This document shows positions 53,749-62,146 of a stretch of 64,000 nucleotides of DNA, one piece after another. The first letter of the stretch is position 1. Every line of letters starts with the position of its first letter. The notes beneath the pieces are model-generated. The model saw nothing but the letters and a program-made list of their open reading frames with translations. It was not told the origin of the DNA and searched no databases. The DNA comes from Myxococcales bacterium (GTDB lineage: Bacteria > Myxococcota_A > Polyangia > Haliangiales > Haliangiaceae), in NCBI GenBank assembly GCA_011526095.1, contig WYBA01000058.1, positions 17,428 through 81,427 of the forward strand, written 5' to 3'. A program made the position numbers and the translations under genes.

Positions 53749-54060
53749 ATGATCGCTCCCGTGAACGTCCGCCTCCGCGGCGCCGAGCGGCTCGACGGCG
53801 ACGTGTACCTGGGCAACACGCTGATGGCCCTGGCGTACGCATTCGGCAACGGGCTCGACGGGGACGTGCGGATCGAGGCGGAGACGGCGGAGGGCGTACA
53901 GATGATGCGGGGGCTGGTGCTCGGGGTCGGCGGGTGCACGCGGAGCGCGCCGCCGGGGCCGGACGAGGGGTCGCTCTATCAGGAGGGCGACGAGTGTTAC
54001 CGGCAGCACGAGGCGGCGCGGGTGTTCCTCGATCCGCGGCCATGGGGCGAGCGCGGCTGA
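53749..54060 (+). CDS. small protein of unknown function, 103 residues
   Basis: ATG 53749 is preceded by GGGTCGG. The sequence reads MIAPVNVRLRGAERLDGDVYLGNTLM... with repeated Gly-Asp turns (LDGD twice) and two Cys near the C-terminal half (GGCTRSA, DECYRQHE). No family is recognised. It ends 12 bp before the expansin-like lipoprotein gene and may be cotranscribed with it. Confidence 0.45.
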   Translation: MIAPVNVRLRGAERLDGDVYLGNTLMALAYAFGNGLDGDVRIEAETAEGVQMMRGLVLGVGGCTRSAPPGPDEGSLYQEGDECYRQHEAARVFLDPRPWGERG

Positions 54061-54072
54061 TACGCTTGCGAG

Positions 54073-54816
54073 ATGCGCGGATCGCGGACCGGCCTGCTCC
54101 TGGTGCTCCTCGCGGCGTGCGGTGGCGGCGGCGGTGACGACGACGGCGACCCGACGCCCGACGAGCTGGTGACCTACGGCGAGCCGTATACCGGCGGGGA
54201 GTTCCACCTCGGGCCGGTCGACTACGAGGAGACCGAGTGGCACAACGCGTGCGCGCCGGCCGGCGGCTACGCGCAGGAGATCCGCGCGCTCCAGGGCGAA
54301 TACCTGGCGGGGCTGTGGGGCGGGCTGCCCGACGTCGCCGGCTACTGCGACGCCTGCATCTACGTGACGACCGACGCCGGCAAGTCGGCGCTGCTGCGCG
54401 TCGTCACCTACGGCGACACGACGCCGAACAGCATCGACGTCAGCCCGGAGGCGTTCGAGGTGCTCGACAGCGGCGAGTACCCGCGCGCGATGAGCTGGCA
54501 GCTCGCGCGGTGCAACGACACCGGCGCGATCCGCTACGAGCTGCAGACGGAGGCCAACCCGTACTGGACGAGCCTGTGGGTGCGCAACGCGCGCGTGCCG
54601 CTGGCGCGGGTCACCGTCACGAGCGCGAACCACCCGACGCCGGTCGAGCTGACCCGCGGCGGCGACGGCACGCTCACCGACGCCAGCGGCTTCGGCGAGG
54701 GGCCGTTCACGATCACGCTGACCAGCATCGACGGACAGACGATCAGCGACTCGTTCGTGTGGCCGGCGGGCGGCCTCGGCGGGGTGACGCTCGTCGGGGC
54801 GGGGAACTTCGAGTAG
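54073..54816 (+). CDS. expansin-like lipoprotein
   Basis: 247 residues with lipobox LAAC at C16. The mature part follows the bacterial expansin (YoaJ-like) pattern. A double-psi beta-barrel has YEETEWHNACAP, YCDACIYVTTDAG, VVTYGDT and IDVSPEAFEVL (the key Asp is kept) and AMSWQLARC. A C-terminal beta-sandwich has NPYWTSLWVRNARVPLARVTV, GPFTITLTS and WPAGG. Expansins loosen polysaccharide walls without hydrolysis. A lipid-anchored one in a predatory-type bacterium could act on peptidoglycan or on plant or algal walls. The Cys pattern suggests disulfides. Confidence 0.75.
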   Translation: MRGSRTGLLLVLLAACGGGGGDDDGDPTPDELVTYGEPYTGGEFHLGPVDYEETEWHNACAPAGGYAQEIRALQGEYLAGLWGGLPDVAGYCDACIYVTTDAGKSALLRVVTYGDTTPNSIDVSPEAFEVLDSGEYPRAMSWQLARCNDTGAIRYELQTEANPYWTSLWVRNARVPLARVTVTSANHPTPVELTRGGDGTLTDASGFGEGPFTITLTSIDGQTISDSFVWPAGGLGGVTLVGAGNFE

Positions 54817-54977
54817 CCGCGCGGTCGAGGCCGCCGACTTCGATGTTCGAGAAGCTCGCGAGCGGGCGCCGTACGGCCATGCTCGACTCACCCCGCTCGG
54901 GTGATCGCGTCGGTTCAGTCCGCAACGGTCACAAGATGAGCCGCCAGCGCGGCCGCGCGCGGTGACAGACTGTGTCC

Positions 54978-56153
54978 ATGGCAGGACGCAAGCGGGGGAA
55001 GCACACGCAGGCCGCGCGCGTGCTGCGGCTGCTGGACCGGCTGGCGGGGCGCCGCCACGGCGTGGCGCTGAGCGTGCTGGCCGACGAGCTCGACGTCACC
55101 GAGCGCCAGGTGCGGCGCGACGTCGACGCGCTGCTCGAGGCCGGGCACGACGTCGTGGTCGGCCCTCGCGACGGCCGGGCGACGGTGCGGCTGGTGAGCG
55201 CCTCGGCGCGCGCGGTCGTCGTGACGCGGCGCGAGCGCTACACGCTGCTCGGCGTGCTCCGCGTGTTCGACGTGCTGCGCGGCACGCCGTTCTTCGACGA
55301 CGTCGAGAGCCTGTTCGAGAAGCTCACGGAGACGATGTCCGCCGACGAGCGCGACGAGCTGGAGCGGTTCGGCGAGCGGTTCGCCTACGTCCCCGACGGC
55401 GGGCGCAAGCCCTACGACGGCAAGGACGACGTGGCCGACGCGCTCCAGACCGGGGTGCTCGACCGCCGGCTGGTCCAGTACACCTACCGCGCGCCGACCG
55501 GCAAGCGCCACGGCGGCACGCTCGCGCCGTACGCGCTCGCGCTGTACCGCAACGGGCTGTACGTCGTCGGCCAGCGCGTCGCGACCGGCGCGGACGCGGG
55601 CGCGCCGCTGCCGTCCACGCGGCCGTTCGTCTACGCGGTCGAGCGGTTCGTCGAGGCGACGGTGCTCCGCAAGACGCGGTTCGAGGTGCCGCCGGGCGTC
55701 CGGCTCGCGGAGCTGTTCGAGGGCGCGTTCGGGATCTTCTTCAACGGCGAGCCGACGCGCGTCGTGATCGACTTCTCCGCCGAGCTGGCCGAGTGGGTCC
55801 AGGCGCGCGTGTGGCACCGCACGCAGCAGGTGGCGGCGCGGCGCGACGGCGGCGTGCGGCTCGAGATGGACGTGGTCAACACGACCGAGGTCGTGCCGTG
55901 GGTGATGTCGTTCGGCCCGCACGCGCGCGTCGTCGCGCCAGAGGCGCTCGCGACGCGCGTGCGCGACGAGCACCTCGCGGCGGTGGACGCGGGGGAAGGA
56001 CGGCGGCGGCGCCGGCCTACTCGGGCGCCAGCCGGATCGTCAGCTCGTGCGTCGCTTCGGTCGGCTCGCCATCGGCGTCGCGTGGCCGCGGAAACACCCA
56101 CGACCGGAGCAGGCCCTCGACGCAGGTGCCCAGCTCGGCGTCCGGCGCGGTGA
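54978..56153 (+). CDS. WYL-domain transcriptional regulator
   Basis: 391 residues from the ATG at 54978; GTG 54972 is an alternative. The N-terminal helix-turn-helix ([24 protein letters not shown] cut at about residues 28-52) is of the DeoR/HTH_11 type. The WYL domain (about 165-240) has [10 protein letters not shown] and [16 protein letters not shown]. The WCX C-terminal part has [27 protein letters not shown]. The last 45 residues are Arg-rich and lie antisense to the convergent lipoprotein gene (overlap 56017-56153), so the natural end may be near residue 345 with no stop in this assembly. Confidence 0.82.
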   Translation: MAGRKRGKHTQAARVLRLLDRLAGRRHGVALSVLADELDVTERQVRRDVDALLEAGHDVVVGPRDGRATVRLVSASARAVVVTRRERYTLLGVLRVFDVLRGTPFFDDVESLFEKLTETMSADERDELERFGERFAYVPDGGRKPYDGKDDVADALQTGVLDRRLVQYTYRAPTGKRHGGTLAPYALALYRNGLYVVGQRVATGADAGAPLPSTRPFVYAVERFVEATVLRKTRFEVPPGVRLAELFEGAFGIFFNGEPTRVVIDFSAELAEWVQARVWHRTQQVAARRDGGVRLEMDVVNTTEVVPWVMSFGPHARVVAPEALATRVRDEHLAAVDAGEGRRRRRPTRAPAGSSARASLRSARHRRRVAAETPTTGAGPRRRCPARRPAR

Positions 56154-56811
56154 CCTTGCCGTCACGGGTCCGCCCGTTCTCGAGCACGGTGAACGACAGC
56201 CGCAGCGCGCCCCGGATCGACGGATCGCGCTTCAGCGCGTCCTTGTAGCAGCGGCGGAGGCCCCCCAGGTACGCCGACGCGATCTTGCGCGAGACCTCGG
56301 GCGCCTCGGAGCTCGACGTGTCGATGACGACCCGACCACGCACCTCGCGGTCCGAGGTCCCCTGCGCCGACGCGCCCGCGCCGGCGTCGGGCCGCTCGCC
56401 GACGCGTACCTCGGCCCCCGCCCGCTTGACCTCGTCGAGCTGCGCGGCGAGGTCGGCGCCCGGCGCGCGCCGGTAGGTGCCATCGACCGCCAGGTCCTCT
56501 GCCGTGACGACCTCGCCGGTCATCGCGAGGACGTTGGTGACGACCCCCTCGTCGGGCCCGGCGTCGGGCGCGGCGGAGACGCGCGCCGCGGCGGCGTCGG
56601 GCCGCGCCGCCGCGGGTTCGTTCGCGACGGGCGCGGTCGTCGCGGTCGCGGGCGCCGCGTCCAGCGCGACCGCCAGGGGGGCCGCGGGGGCAGCGCTCGA
56701 CGGCGCCGACGGCGGCGCGCCGCCCGACGAGGCCGCCGTCGGCGTCGATCGGTCCCGTTCGCAGCCGCCCGCCGCGGCCAGCACCACCACCAGGAGCACA
56801 TGGGCACGCAT
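56017..56811 (-). CDS. AgmX/TonB-C-like lipoprotein
   Basis: 264 residues from the ATG at 56811. Lipobox AAGGC at C17. A long Ala/Pro-rich spacer (18-90) leads to a C-terminal domain (about 165-264): [26 protein letters not shown], then [18 protein letters not shown]. That is the AgmX/PglI-type C-terminal domain common in myxobacteria and similar to TonB-C, with a conserved Cys pair. It probably works at the envelope with gliding or energy-coupled machinery. It is convergent with and overlaps the end of the WYL gene. Confidence 0.72.
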   Translation of the reverse strand: MRAHVLLVVVLAAAGGCERDRSTPTAASSGGAPPSAPSSAAPAAPLAVALDAAPATATTAPVANEPAAARPDAAAARVSAAPDAGPDEGVVTNVLAMTGEVVTAEDLAVDGTYRRAPGADLAAQLDEVKRAGAEVRVGERPDAGAGASAQGTSDREVRGRVVIDTSSSEAPEVSRKIASAYLGGLRRCYKDALKRDPSIRGALRLSFTVLENGRTRDGKVTAPDAELGTCVEGLLRSWVFPRPRDADGEPTEATHELTIRLAPE

Positions 56812-56922
56812 CCCCTGATTAGACACCATGCGGGCGCGGGCGTGACGCCGCGCGCCGTAACCCCGCCGCGACGCGCGGAGTCTGAGCGGACACCCGGTTC
56901 GCTGCTTCCCAGGAGACTCCCC

Positions 56923-57444
56923 ATGCGCACGCTCGCTTCGCTCGCTCTCGTCCTGTCGCTCGCCGCCTGCGGCGGCTCGTCCACGCCCGCCGCGCAGGAG
57001 CCGGCGAGCACCACGTCCGCCGACGAGGCGCCCGCGCCGACCGCGGACATCGTCGACACCGCCGTCGCGGCCGGCTCGTTCACGACCCTCGTCGCGGCGG
57101 TCCAGGCGGCCGGCCTCGTCGACACGCTCAAGGGCGAGGGCCCGTTCACCGTGTTCGCCCCGACCGACGAGGCGTTCGCCAAGCTGCCCGCCGGCACGGT
57201 CGAGGCCCTGCTCGCCGACCCGGCCGCGCTCGCCGCCGTGCTCACCTACCACGTCGTGCCGGGCAAGGTGACGGCGGACGCGGTGGTGTCGCTCACCTCG
57301 GCGACGACGGTGCAGGGCGCGGACATCGCGATCGACGCCTCGTCCGGCGTGAAGATCAACGACGCGCAGGTGATCCAGGCCGACGTGATGGCGACCAACG
57401 GCGTCATCCACGTGATCGACACCGTCCTGCTGCCGCCGCAGTAG
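56923..57444 (+). CDS. fasciclin-domain lipoprotein
   Basis: 173 residues; AGGAG lies before the ATG. Lipobox LAAC at C16 and a short Ser/Thr/Pro spacer precede one FAS1 domain (about 45-173): [40 protein letters not shown] and [13 protein letters not shown], which are the H1 and H2 box motifs. FAS1 lipoproteins mediate surface adhesion. It is a single gene, followed by a perfect palindrome (gcgcccgcgggcgc) that may end transcription. Confidence 0.9.
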   Translation: MRTLASLALVLSLAACGGSSTPAAQEPASTTSADEAPAPTADIVDTAVAAGSFTTLVAAVQAAGLVDTLKGEGPFTVFAPTDEAFAKLPAGTVEALLADPAALAAVLTYHVVPGKVTADAVVSLTSATTVQGADIAIDASSGVKINDAQVIQADVMATNGVIHVIDTVLLPPQ

Positions 57445-57492
57445 GCGCGCCGGGCGACGTAACGCCCGCGCCCGCGGGCGCGTCCGAGCCGC

Positions 57493-57912
57493 ATGACGCT
57501 CCCTGCTGGCAAGACGGTCGAGGTCTTCTACGACGGCGACTGCCCGCTGTGCATGCGGGAGATCCGGATGCTGATGCGCCGCGACCGCGCCGGCCGGATC
57601 CAGTTCACCGACATCGCCGCGGCGACGTTCGACCCGGCGGCGTACGGCAAGGACCACGCCGACTTCATGGCGCGGATCCACGGGCGCCTGCCCGACGGCA
57701 CGTGGATCGAGGGCGTCGAGGTGTTCCGCCGGCTCTACGCGGCGATCGGCTTCGGCTGGATCGTCGCCGTGACCCGCGTGCCGGGCGTCTCGCACCTGCT
57801 GCGGCTCGGCTACCACCTGTTCGCGAAGAACCGCCTGCGCCTGACCGGCCGGTGCGCGCCCGACGGGACGTGCGCCGTGCCGGCCGCGCGCGCGCCGGCC
57901 GAGCTGGGCTGA
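57493..57912 (+). CDS. DCC-family thiol-disulfide oxidoreductase-like protein (DUF393)
   Basis: 139 residues. The family motif YDGDCPLC is at about residues 13-20, followed by MRREDRAG-like [14 protein letters not shown] and MHARI-like [28 protein letters not shown]. The C-terminus has two more Cys (GRCAPDGTC). Function is inferred as thiol exchange in the thioredoxin fold; partners are unknown. It stands between the fasciclin gene and the convergent Zn-ribbon gene. Confidence 0.85.
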   Translation: MTLPAGKTVEVFYDGDCPLCMREIRMLMRRDRAGRIQFTDIAAATFDPAAYGKDHADFMARIHGRLPDGTWIEGVEVFRRLYAAIGFGWIVAVTRVPGVSHLLRLGYHLFAKNRLRLTGRCAPDGTCAVPAARAPAELG

Positions 57913-57934
57913 CGGCCGCGCGTGGCGGCGCCGC

Positions 57935-58276
57935 TCACTTCTTCTTCGCGACGGCCTCGCGCACCCGGACGCCGTCGACCGGGATCGACGCGGGGTCCTT
58001 GACGTAGAGCTCGGTGTAGCCGCACTTGCGGCACACCGCGGCGGACATCCACACGGGGCTCGCCGCCCCGCCCGACGAGCGAAGCTCGTCGGGACCCACC
58101 CCGCCAAGAGTCTCGCCGACGAGCCCGAGCTTCTCGTCGCCCATGAAGGTCTTGCCGACCACCGCCGTCGCGATCGACAGCGGCCGCAGCGCGTTCATGT
58201 CGCCGCGCTCGGACACCTCGTCGATGAGGAGGACGCGGTCGTGCTGGCAGCGCGGGCAGGTGTGGGTCGTGCGCAT
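57935..58276 (-). CDS. small zinc-ribbon protein carrying an in-frame repeat insertion
   Basis: 113 residues from the ATG at 58276. Zinc ligands: C7-P-R-C10 and C82-R-K-C85. The core resembles small zinc-ribbon nucleic-acid-binding-type proteins of myxobacteria. Residues 59-74 (GVGPDELRSSGGAASP) are encoded exactly by a 48-bp two-hairpin repeat whose second copy is intergenic at 59585. This linker is therefore an inserted element tolerated in frame between the two Cys pairs. Function is unknown. Confidence 0.6.
   Translation of the reverse strand: MRTTHTCPRCQHDRVLLIDEVSERGDMNALRPLSIATAVVGKTFMGDEKLGLVGETLGGVGPDELRSSGGAASPVWMSAAVCRKCGYTELYVKDPASIPVDGVRVREAVAKKK
58055..58102 (+). repeat. 48-bp two-hairpin palindromic element, copy A (inside a gene)
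   Basis: First hairpin GGGGC/GCCCC with a 5-nt loop (58055-58069). Second hairpin has a perfect 10-bp stem, CCCGACGAGC (58071-58080) and GCTCGTCGGG (58084-58093), with loop GAA. A CCCACCCC tail follows. It matches copy B at 40 of 48 positions. Confidence 0.75.
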
Positions 58277-58477
58277 CCGCGCGTCGTACACGCCGGGAAC
58301 GATTGACCCTAGCGGGGCACGAGCGTGCCCGGGTCACCTGGCCCGCTGGGGTCATCCGTTCCCCTGGCGCACCGCGCGCGGTCGCGCACTTGCCGCGCGC
58401 GGCGCGTCGGCACGCCGCTCGCAATCGCGTCCGACCACACGCCGCAGCACCCCCCCGCGGCGAAAGGGAGGAACGAC

Positions 58478-58648
58478 ATGAACCTGATCAAGCGTCTCGC
58501 GCACGACGAAGAAGCCGGCACCGCCGTCGAGTACGGCCTCATCACCGCGGTGATCGCGGTCGCGCTGATCGCGGCGCTCGTCGCGTTCCGCGACGAGATC
58601 TCCGGGATGTTCAACCGCGCCGGCAACCGCGTCCGCACCACCACCTGA
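58478..58648 (+). CDS. flp: Flp-family type IVb pilin
   Basis: 56 residues with ribosome site AAGGGAGG. A short leader (MNLIKRLAHDEEA) precedes GTAVEYGLI and a hydrophobic helix to about residue 43. If Glu is the fifth mature residue, as in Flp pilins, the cleavage site is A13/G14 rather than the usual Gly at -1. It is the major pilin of the Tad adhesion pilus and the first gene of the locus. The processing peptidase gene cpaA follows 19 bp later. Confidence 0.9.
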   Translation: MNLIKRLAHDEEAGTAVEYGLITAVIAVALIAALVAFRDEISGMFNRAGNRVRTTT

Positions 58649-58667
58649 TCACCCGCCCCCCACCACG

Positions 58668-59180
58668 ATGCTCGCCACCGCCGCCACCGTCGCCCTCGTC
58701 GCCCTCGCCGCCGCCGCGGCGTGGAGCGACCTGCGCCGCCGCCGGGTGTCCAACCGGCTGGTGCTGCTCGGGCTCGGGGCGGCGCTCGCCGTGCGCGCCG
58801 CGACGCTCGACCCGGTCACGATCGGGCTCGGCGTCGCGGGCGCCGCGGTCGGACTGGCGCTGCTGCTGCCCGCGTTCGCGGCGCGCTGGGTCGGCGGCGG
58901 CGACGTCAAGCTGCTCGCCGCGCTCGGCGCGTTCCTCGGTCCGTCGGGCGCGCTGCTCAGCGGTCTCGTCGGGATCGCGCTCGGCGGCGTGCTCGCGTTC
59001 GCGATGGCGCTGGCCGGCGGGTTCGGCCGGCAGGTCGTCGCCAACCTCGGCGCGTCGATCACCACGCTGACCGCGCCGCTCGCCCCGCGCCGCGCCCGCG
59101 CCCACGTCGTGCCGCTGGCGGTGCCGCTCGCCGTCGGCTGCGTCGCGGTCCAGCTGTTCGCCACCGGAGGTGCGCTGTGA
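58668..59180 (+). CDS. cpaA: prepilin peptidase CpaA/TadV
   Basis: 170 residues with about five membrane helices. The aspartyl protease pair is visible as D21 in AWSDLRRRRVSN and D79 in GGGDVKLLAALG. This is the small, methylase-less type of type IV prepilin peptidase used in Tad systems. It should cleave the leader of the Flp pilin and the TadE-like pseudopilin. Its stop overlaps the tadE GTG (GTGA). Confidence 0.9.
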   Translation: MLATAATVALVALAAAAAWSDLRRRRVSNRLVLLGLGAALAVRAATLDPVTIGLGVAGAAVGLALLLPAFAARWVGGGDVKLLAALGAFLGPSGALLSGLVGIALGGVLAFAMALAGGFGRQVVANLGASITTLTAPLAPRRARAHVVPLAVPLAVGCVAVQLFATGGAL

Positions 59181-59578
59181 CCCCGAACCGCTCGAGCCGC
59201 CGTCAGCGCGGCGCGATCAGCGTCGAGCTCGCGCTCGGGCTGCCGCTGCTCGTCATGGTCGTGATGGGCGGCGTGCACTTCGGCCAGGTGCTGAAGACGC
59301 GCCACCAGCTCGGCGACGCCACCGGCTACGCCGCGCGCGCCGCGTCGCTGCGCGCGACCACCAACGCCAACCAGATCCGCGCGCTCGTCCAGGACCGCCT
59401 CGGCGCCTCGTCGGGCTGCGCGTCGCTCACCGTCACGACCGCGACCGCGACCGACGCGCTCGGCGTCCGCCGGCTCGAGGTCACGTCGCGGTGCACCGTC
59501 GCCACCGGCATCGGCGGCGAGCTGCTCGGGTTCCTCGGCCCCGCCGAGGTCACCGCGCGCGCGTCGATGCCCTACTGA
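59177..59578 (+). CDS. TadE-like pseudopilin
   Basis: 133 residues from GTG 59177. The N-terminal region RRQRGAISVELALGLPLLVMVVMGGVHFG, about residues 8-36, has the G-x4-E prepilin-like pattern and a membrane helix (TadE family). The periplasmic part has two Cys (SSGCASL, TSRCTVA), possibly a disulfide. It is a minor subunit of the Tad pilus, coupled to cpaA. Confidence 0.82.
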   Translation: MTPNRSSRRQRGAISVELALGLPLLVMVVMGGVHFGQVLKTRHQLGDATGYAARAASLRATTNANQIRALVQDRLGASSGCASLTVTTATATDALGVRRLEVTSRCTVATGIGGELLGFLGPAEVTARASMPY

Positions 59579-59584
59579 TCAGGC

Positions 59585-59632
59585 GGGGCTCGTCGCCCCG
59601 CTCGTCGGGCGGAGCCCGCCGGGCCCCACCCC
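59585..59632 (+). repeat. 48-bp two-hairpin palindromic element, copy B (between tadE and cpaB)
   Basis: Same length and layout as copy A: GGGGC/GCCCC, then CTCGTCGGGC (59601-59610) and GCCCGCCGGG (59614-59623) around loop GGA, then CCCACCCC. Eight differences from copy A include one compensatory pair (A-T to G-C) and one G-T wobble in the stem. In this position it could also modulate tad transcription. Confidence 0.75.
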
Positions 59633-59666
59633 ACCCAGAAGCCGTCTGCTCACCCCGGAGTCCCCC

Positions 59667-60614
59667 ATGTCCCGCAGCACCGTCAAGGCCGGCGCCGCGC
59701 GCGCCGGCGCCCTCGGGTTCCTCGCGGTCGCGCTCGGCTGCGCCGCGCTCGCCGCGTTCGCGCTCGCCGGCACGATGAAGTCGCGCTACTCGGGCGCGCG
59801 CGTCGAGCCGGTCGTCGTCGCCCGCGCCGAGCTGCGCGCCGGCCAGCCGCTCACCGCGGAGCTGTTCGAGGTCCGCGACTGGCCGGCCGACGTGCTGCCC
59901 GACGGCACGTTCTCGTCGGTCGAGGCGCTGATGGCGGCCTACGCCGGCGCGACCCCGACCGTCGGCATCCTCGCCGGCGAGCCGCTCGTCGCCGGGCGGC
60001 TGTCGTCGGCGCGCTCCGGCACCGGCGTCGCCGCGCTGCTGCGGCCTTCGATGCGGGCGATCGCGGTCGAGGTCGACGACGCCGCGGGCTACACCGGCCT
60101 GCTCTACCCCGGCGCGATCGTCGACGTCGTCGCGACCGTGCGCGACCCGATGGGCCGCGGGCCGTCGTCGCGGATCGCGGTGCAGCACGCGCGCGTGCTG
60201 TCGGTCGGGCTCGACACCGACGTCGCCAACCGCCGCGTCCAGCGCGACGGCAGCGGGCTCGACGGCGCGGCCGACAAGGGCACGTACGTCACGCTCGAGG
60301 TCGCGCCCGACGAGGCCGAGATCCTCGCGGTCGCGCGCGCCGAGGGCCGGATCGACCTGGTGCTGCGCAACGCCGCCGACGACGCGGTGATCGACACGAC
60401 CGGCGCGACGCCCGCGCAGTTCAGCGCGTTCGCCACGCCCGAGGTCGCCGTGCTCGACGACGACGCGGCCGCCGCGCCGCGCGGCCGCGAGGCGCGCGCG
60501 CCGACGGTGAAGCGCGACAAGCGGCGGATCCAGATCAGCGCGTCCGACGCCCCGGACGCCCCCACCACCGCGGCCGCCTCGGGCGGCGCGATCGAGGTGC
60601 TCCATGCGAAGTGA
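59667..60614 (+). CDS. cpaB: Flp pilus assembly protein CpaB
   Basis: 315 residues. An N-terminal membrane anchor (about 11-36) is followed by a SAF/beta-clip domain (VVVARAELRAGQPLTAELFEVRDWP, about residues 49-73) and the RcpC/CpaB core (MRAIAVEVDDAAGYTGLLYPGAIVDVVATV). It is a periplasmic protein that stabilises the CpaC secretin. The C-terminal Arg/Lys-rich tail overlaps the start of cpaC by 11 bases. Confidence 0.92.
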   Translation: MSRSTVKAGAARAGALGFLAVALGCAALAAFALAGTMKSRYSGARVEPVVVARAELRAGQPLTAELFEVRDWPADVLPDGTFSSVEALMAAYAGATPTVGILAGEPLVAGRLSSARSGTGVAALLRPSMRAIAVEVDDAAGYTGLLYPGAIVDVVATVRDPMGRGPSSRIAVQHARVLSVGLDTDVANRRVQRDGSGLDGAADKGTYVTLEVAPDEAEILAVARAEGRIDLVLRNAADDAVIDTTGATPAQFSAFATPEVAVLDDDAAAAPRGREARAPTVKRDKRRIQISASDAPDAPTTAAASGGAIEVLHAK

Positions 60615-62112
60615 GCTGCTCCTGGCCACCCTGGCGTGCGCGGCCGCCGCGCCCGTCGCCCTCGCACCGCGCGCCGCCGTCGCCGACGAGGCCGACGCCG
60701 GAAGCCGGCGCCCCCCGCTCGAGGTCGCGGTCGGCAGCTCGCTGCACCAGCGCCTCGGCAAGAACATCACCCGCGTCGTCGTCGGCGACAGCGAGATCGC
60801 CTCGGTCACGGCGTTCGACCCCGACCAGCTGCTGATCAGCGGCCTGCGCCCCGGACGCACGACCGCGACGGTGTGGGTCGGCGGCGAGGCGCGCGTGCTC
60901 GAGATCGACGTCGGCTGGCCGGTCGACGCGATGCGCGCCGCGCTCAAGAAGGCGCTGCCCGGCGGCGACAAGCTCGACGTCGCGTCGGCCGGCACGGCGA
61001 TCCTGCTGTCGGGCCAGGTCGGCACGCCCGAGGAGCTGGCGCGCGCCGAGGAGATCGTGCTCGGCATCGCGGCGGGCGTCTACGCCGGCGGCGAGCCGAC
61101 CGTGGTCAACGCGATGACGCTGACCGGCGCGCAGCAGGTCCAGCTCGAGGTCGCGTTCGCCGAGGTGTCGCGGTCGAGCCTGCGCGAGATCGGCTTCAAC
61201 TTCTGGAGCAAGGACTACTTCCGCGGCTCGGGCACCGGGTTCGCCGGCGGCATGCTGTCGCCGGGCACCGGCCTCGACTCGGCGTCGCCCGAGCTGTCCG
61301 GCAACGCCGACCTCGGCGGCCTCAACCACCAGGACGCGGGGTTCGGCGCCGACGGGCTGCCGCTGACCGACGCGGTGCCGCTGGTGTCGGCGCCGCTGTC
61401 CGGCGCGTTCGGGTTCGTGTTCTCGAGCACCCTCGGCGGCTTCCCGTTCTCCGCCGCGCTGTCGCTGATGTCGTCGAAGGGCTACGCCCGCACGCTGGCC
61501 GAGCCGACGCTGGTCGCGATGAGCGGCAAGAGCGCGTCGTTCCTCGCCGGCGGCGAGTTCCCGGTGCCGCTGCCGCAGGGCCTCGGCCAGGTCGGCGTCG
61601 ACTACCGCAAGTTCGGCATCCAGCTCGCGTTCACGCCGATGGTGTCGGGCGACGACATCCAGCTCGACCTCGCGGTCACGGTGTCGGACGTCGACCCGTC
61701 GCTCGGCGTCACGCTGGAGAACACGCGCGTGCCGGGCCTGCGCGAGCGCCACTCGCAGACGACGATCCGGCTGCGCGACGGCCAGTCGTTCGTGGTCGCG
61801 GGCCTCCTGTCCGACGAGGTGCGCTCGACGGTCGACAAGGTGCCGCTGCTCGGCGACATCCCGGTGCTCGGCGCGCTGTTCAAGTCGAGCGCGTACCAGC
61901 GGTCCGAGACCGAGCTGCTGGTGGTCGTGACCGCGCATCTGGTCCAGCCGCTCGACGAGCGCCCGCCGCTGCCCGGCGAGAGCGCGACGGTCGACCCCGG
62001 TGACCTGGAGCTGTTCTTGCTTCATCGCCACGAGAGCCTGCCGGGCGGGGACAGCGAGCCCCGCCGCAAGCGCAAGGCGAAGCCCGCCGGCGCGGTCGGC
62101 TTCGCCCGGTGA
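60604..62112 (+). CDS. cpaC: Tad secretin CpaC/RcpA
   Basis: 502 residues with a signal peptide cleaved near AVADEA. The N-terminal domain (about 38-105, IASVTAFDPDQLLISGLRPG) is the pilus-type STN-like part. A BON-like stretch (about 110-160) and the type II/III secretin domain (about 180-455) with VPLLGDIPVLGALFKS near the end follow. It forms the outer-membrane pore for the Flp pilus. A Gly-rich insert (about 210-260) is longer than in many CpaC proteins. Confidence 0.93.
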   Translation: MRSELLLATLACAAAAPVALAPRAAVADEADAGSRRPPLEVAVGSSLHQRLGKNITRVVVGDSEIASVTAFDPDQLLISGLRPGRTTATVWVGGEARVLEIDVGWPVDAMRAALKKALPGGDKLDVASAGTAILLSGQVGTPEELARAEEIVLGIAAGVYAGGEPTVVNAMTLTGAQQVQLEVAFAEVSRSSLREIGFNFWSKDYFRGSGTGFAGGMLSPGTGLDSASPELSGNADLGGLNHQDAGFGADGLPLTDAVPLVSAPLSGAFGFVFSSTLGGFPFSAALSLMSSKGYARTLAEPTLVAMSGKSASFLAGGEFPVPLPQGLGQVGVDYRKFGIQLAFTPMVSGDDIQLDLAVTVSDVDPSLGVTLENTRVPGLRERHSQTTIRLRDGQSFVVAGLLSDEVRSTVDKVPLLGDIPVLGALFKSSAYQRSETELLVVVTAHLVQPLDERPPLPGESATVDPGDLELFLLHRHESLPGGDSEPRRKRKAKPAGAVGFAR

Positions 62113-62146
62113 GGTAGCGCGTCCCGCAGGCCCGAAGGAGTCCGCC

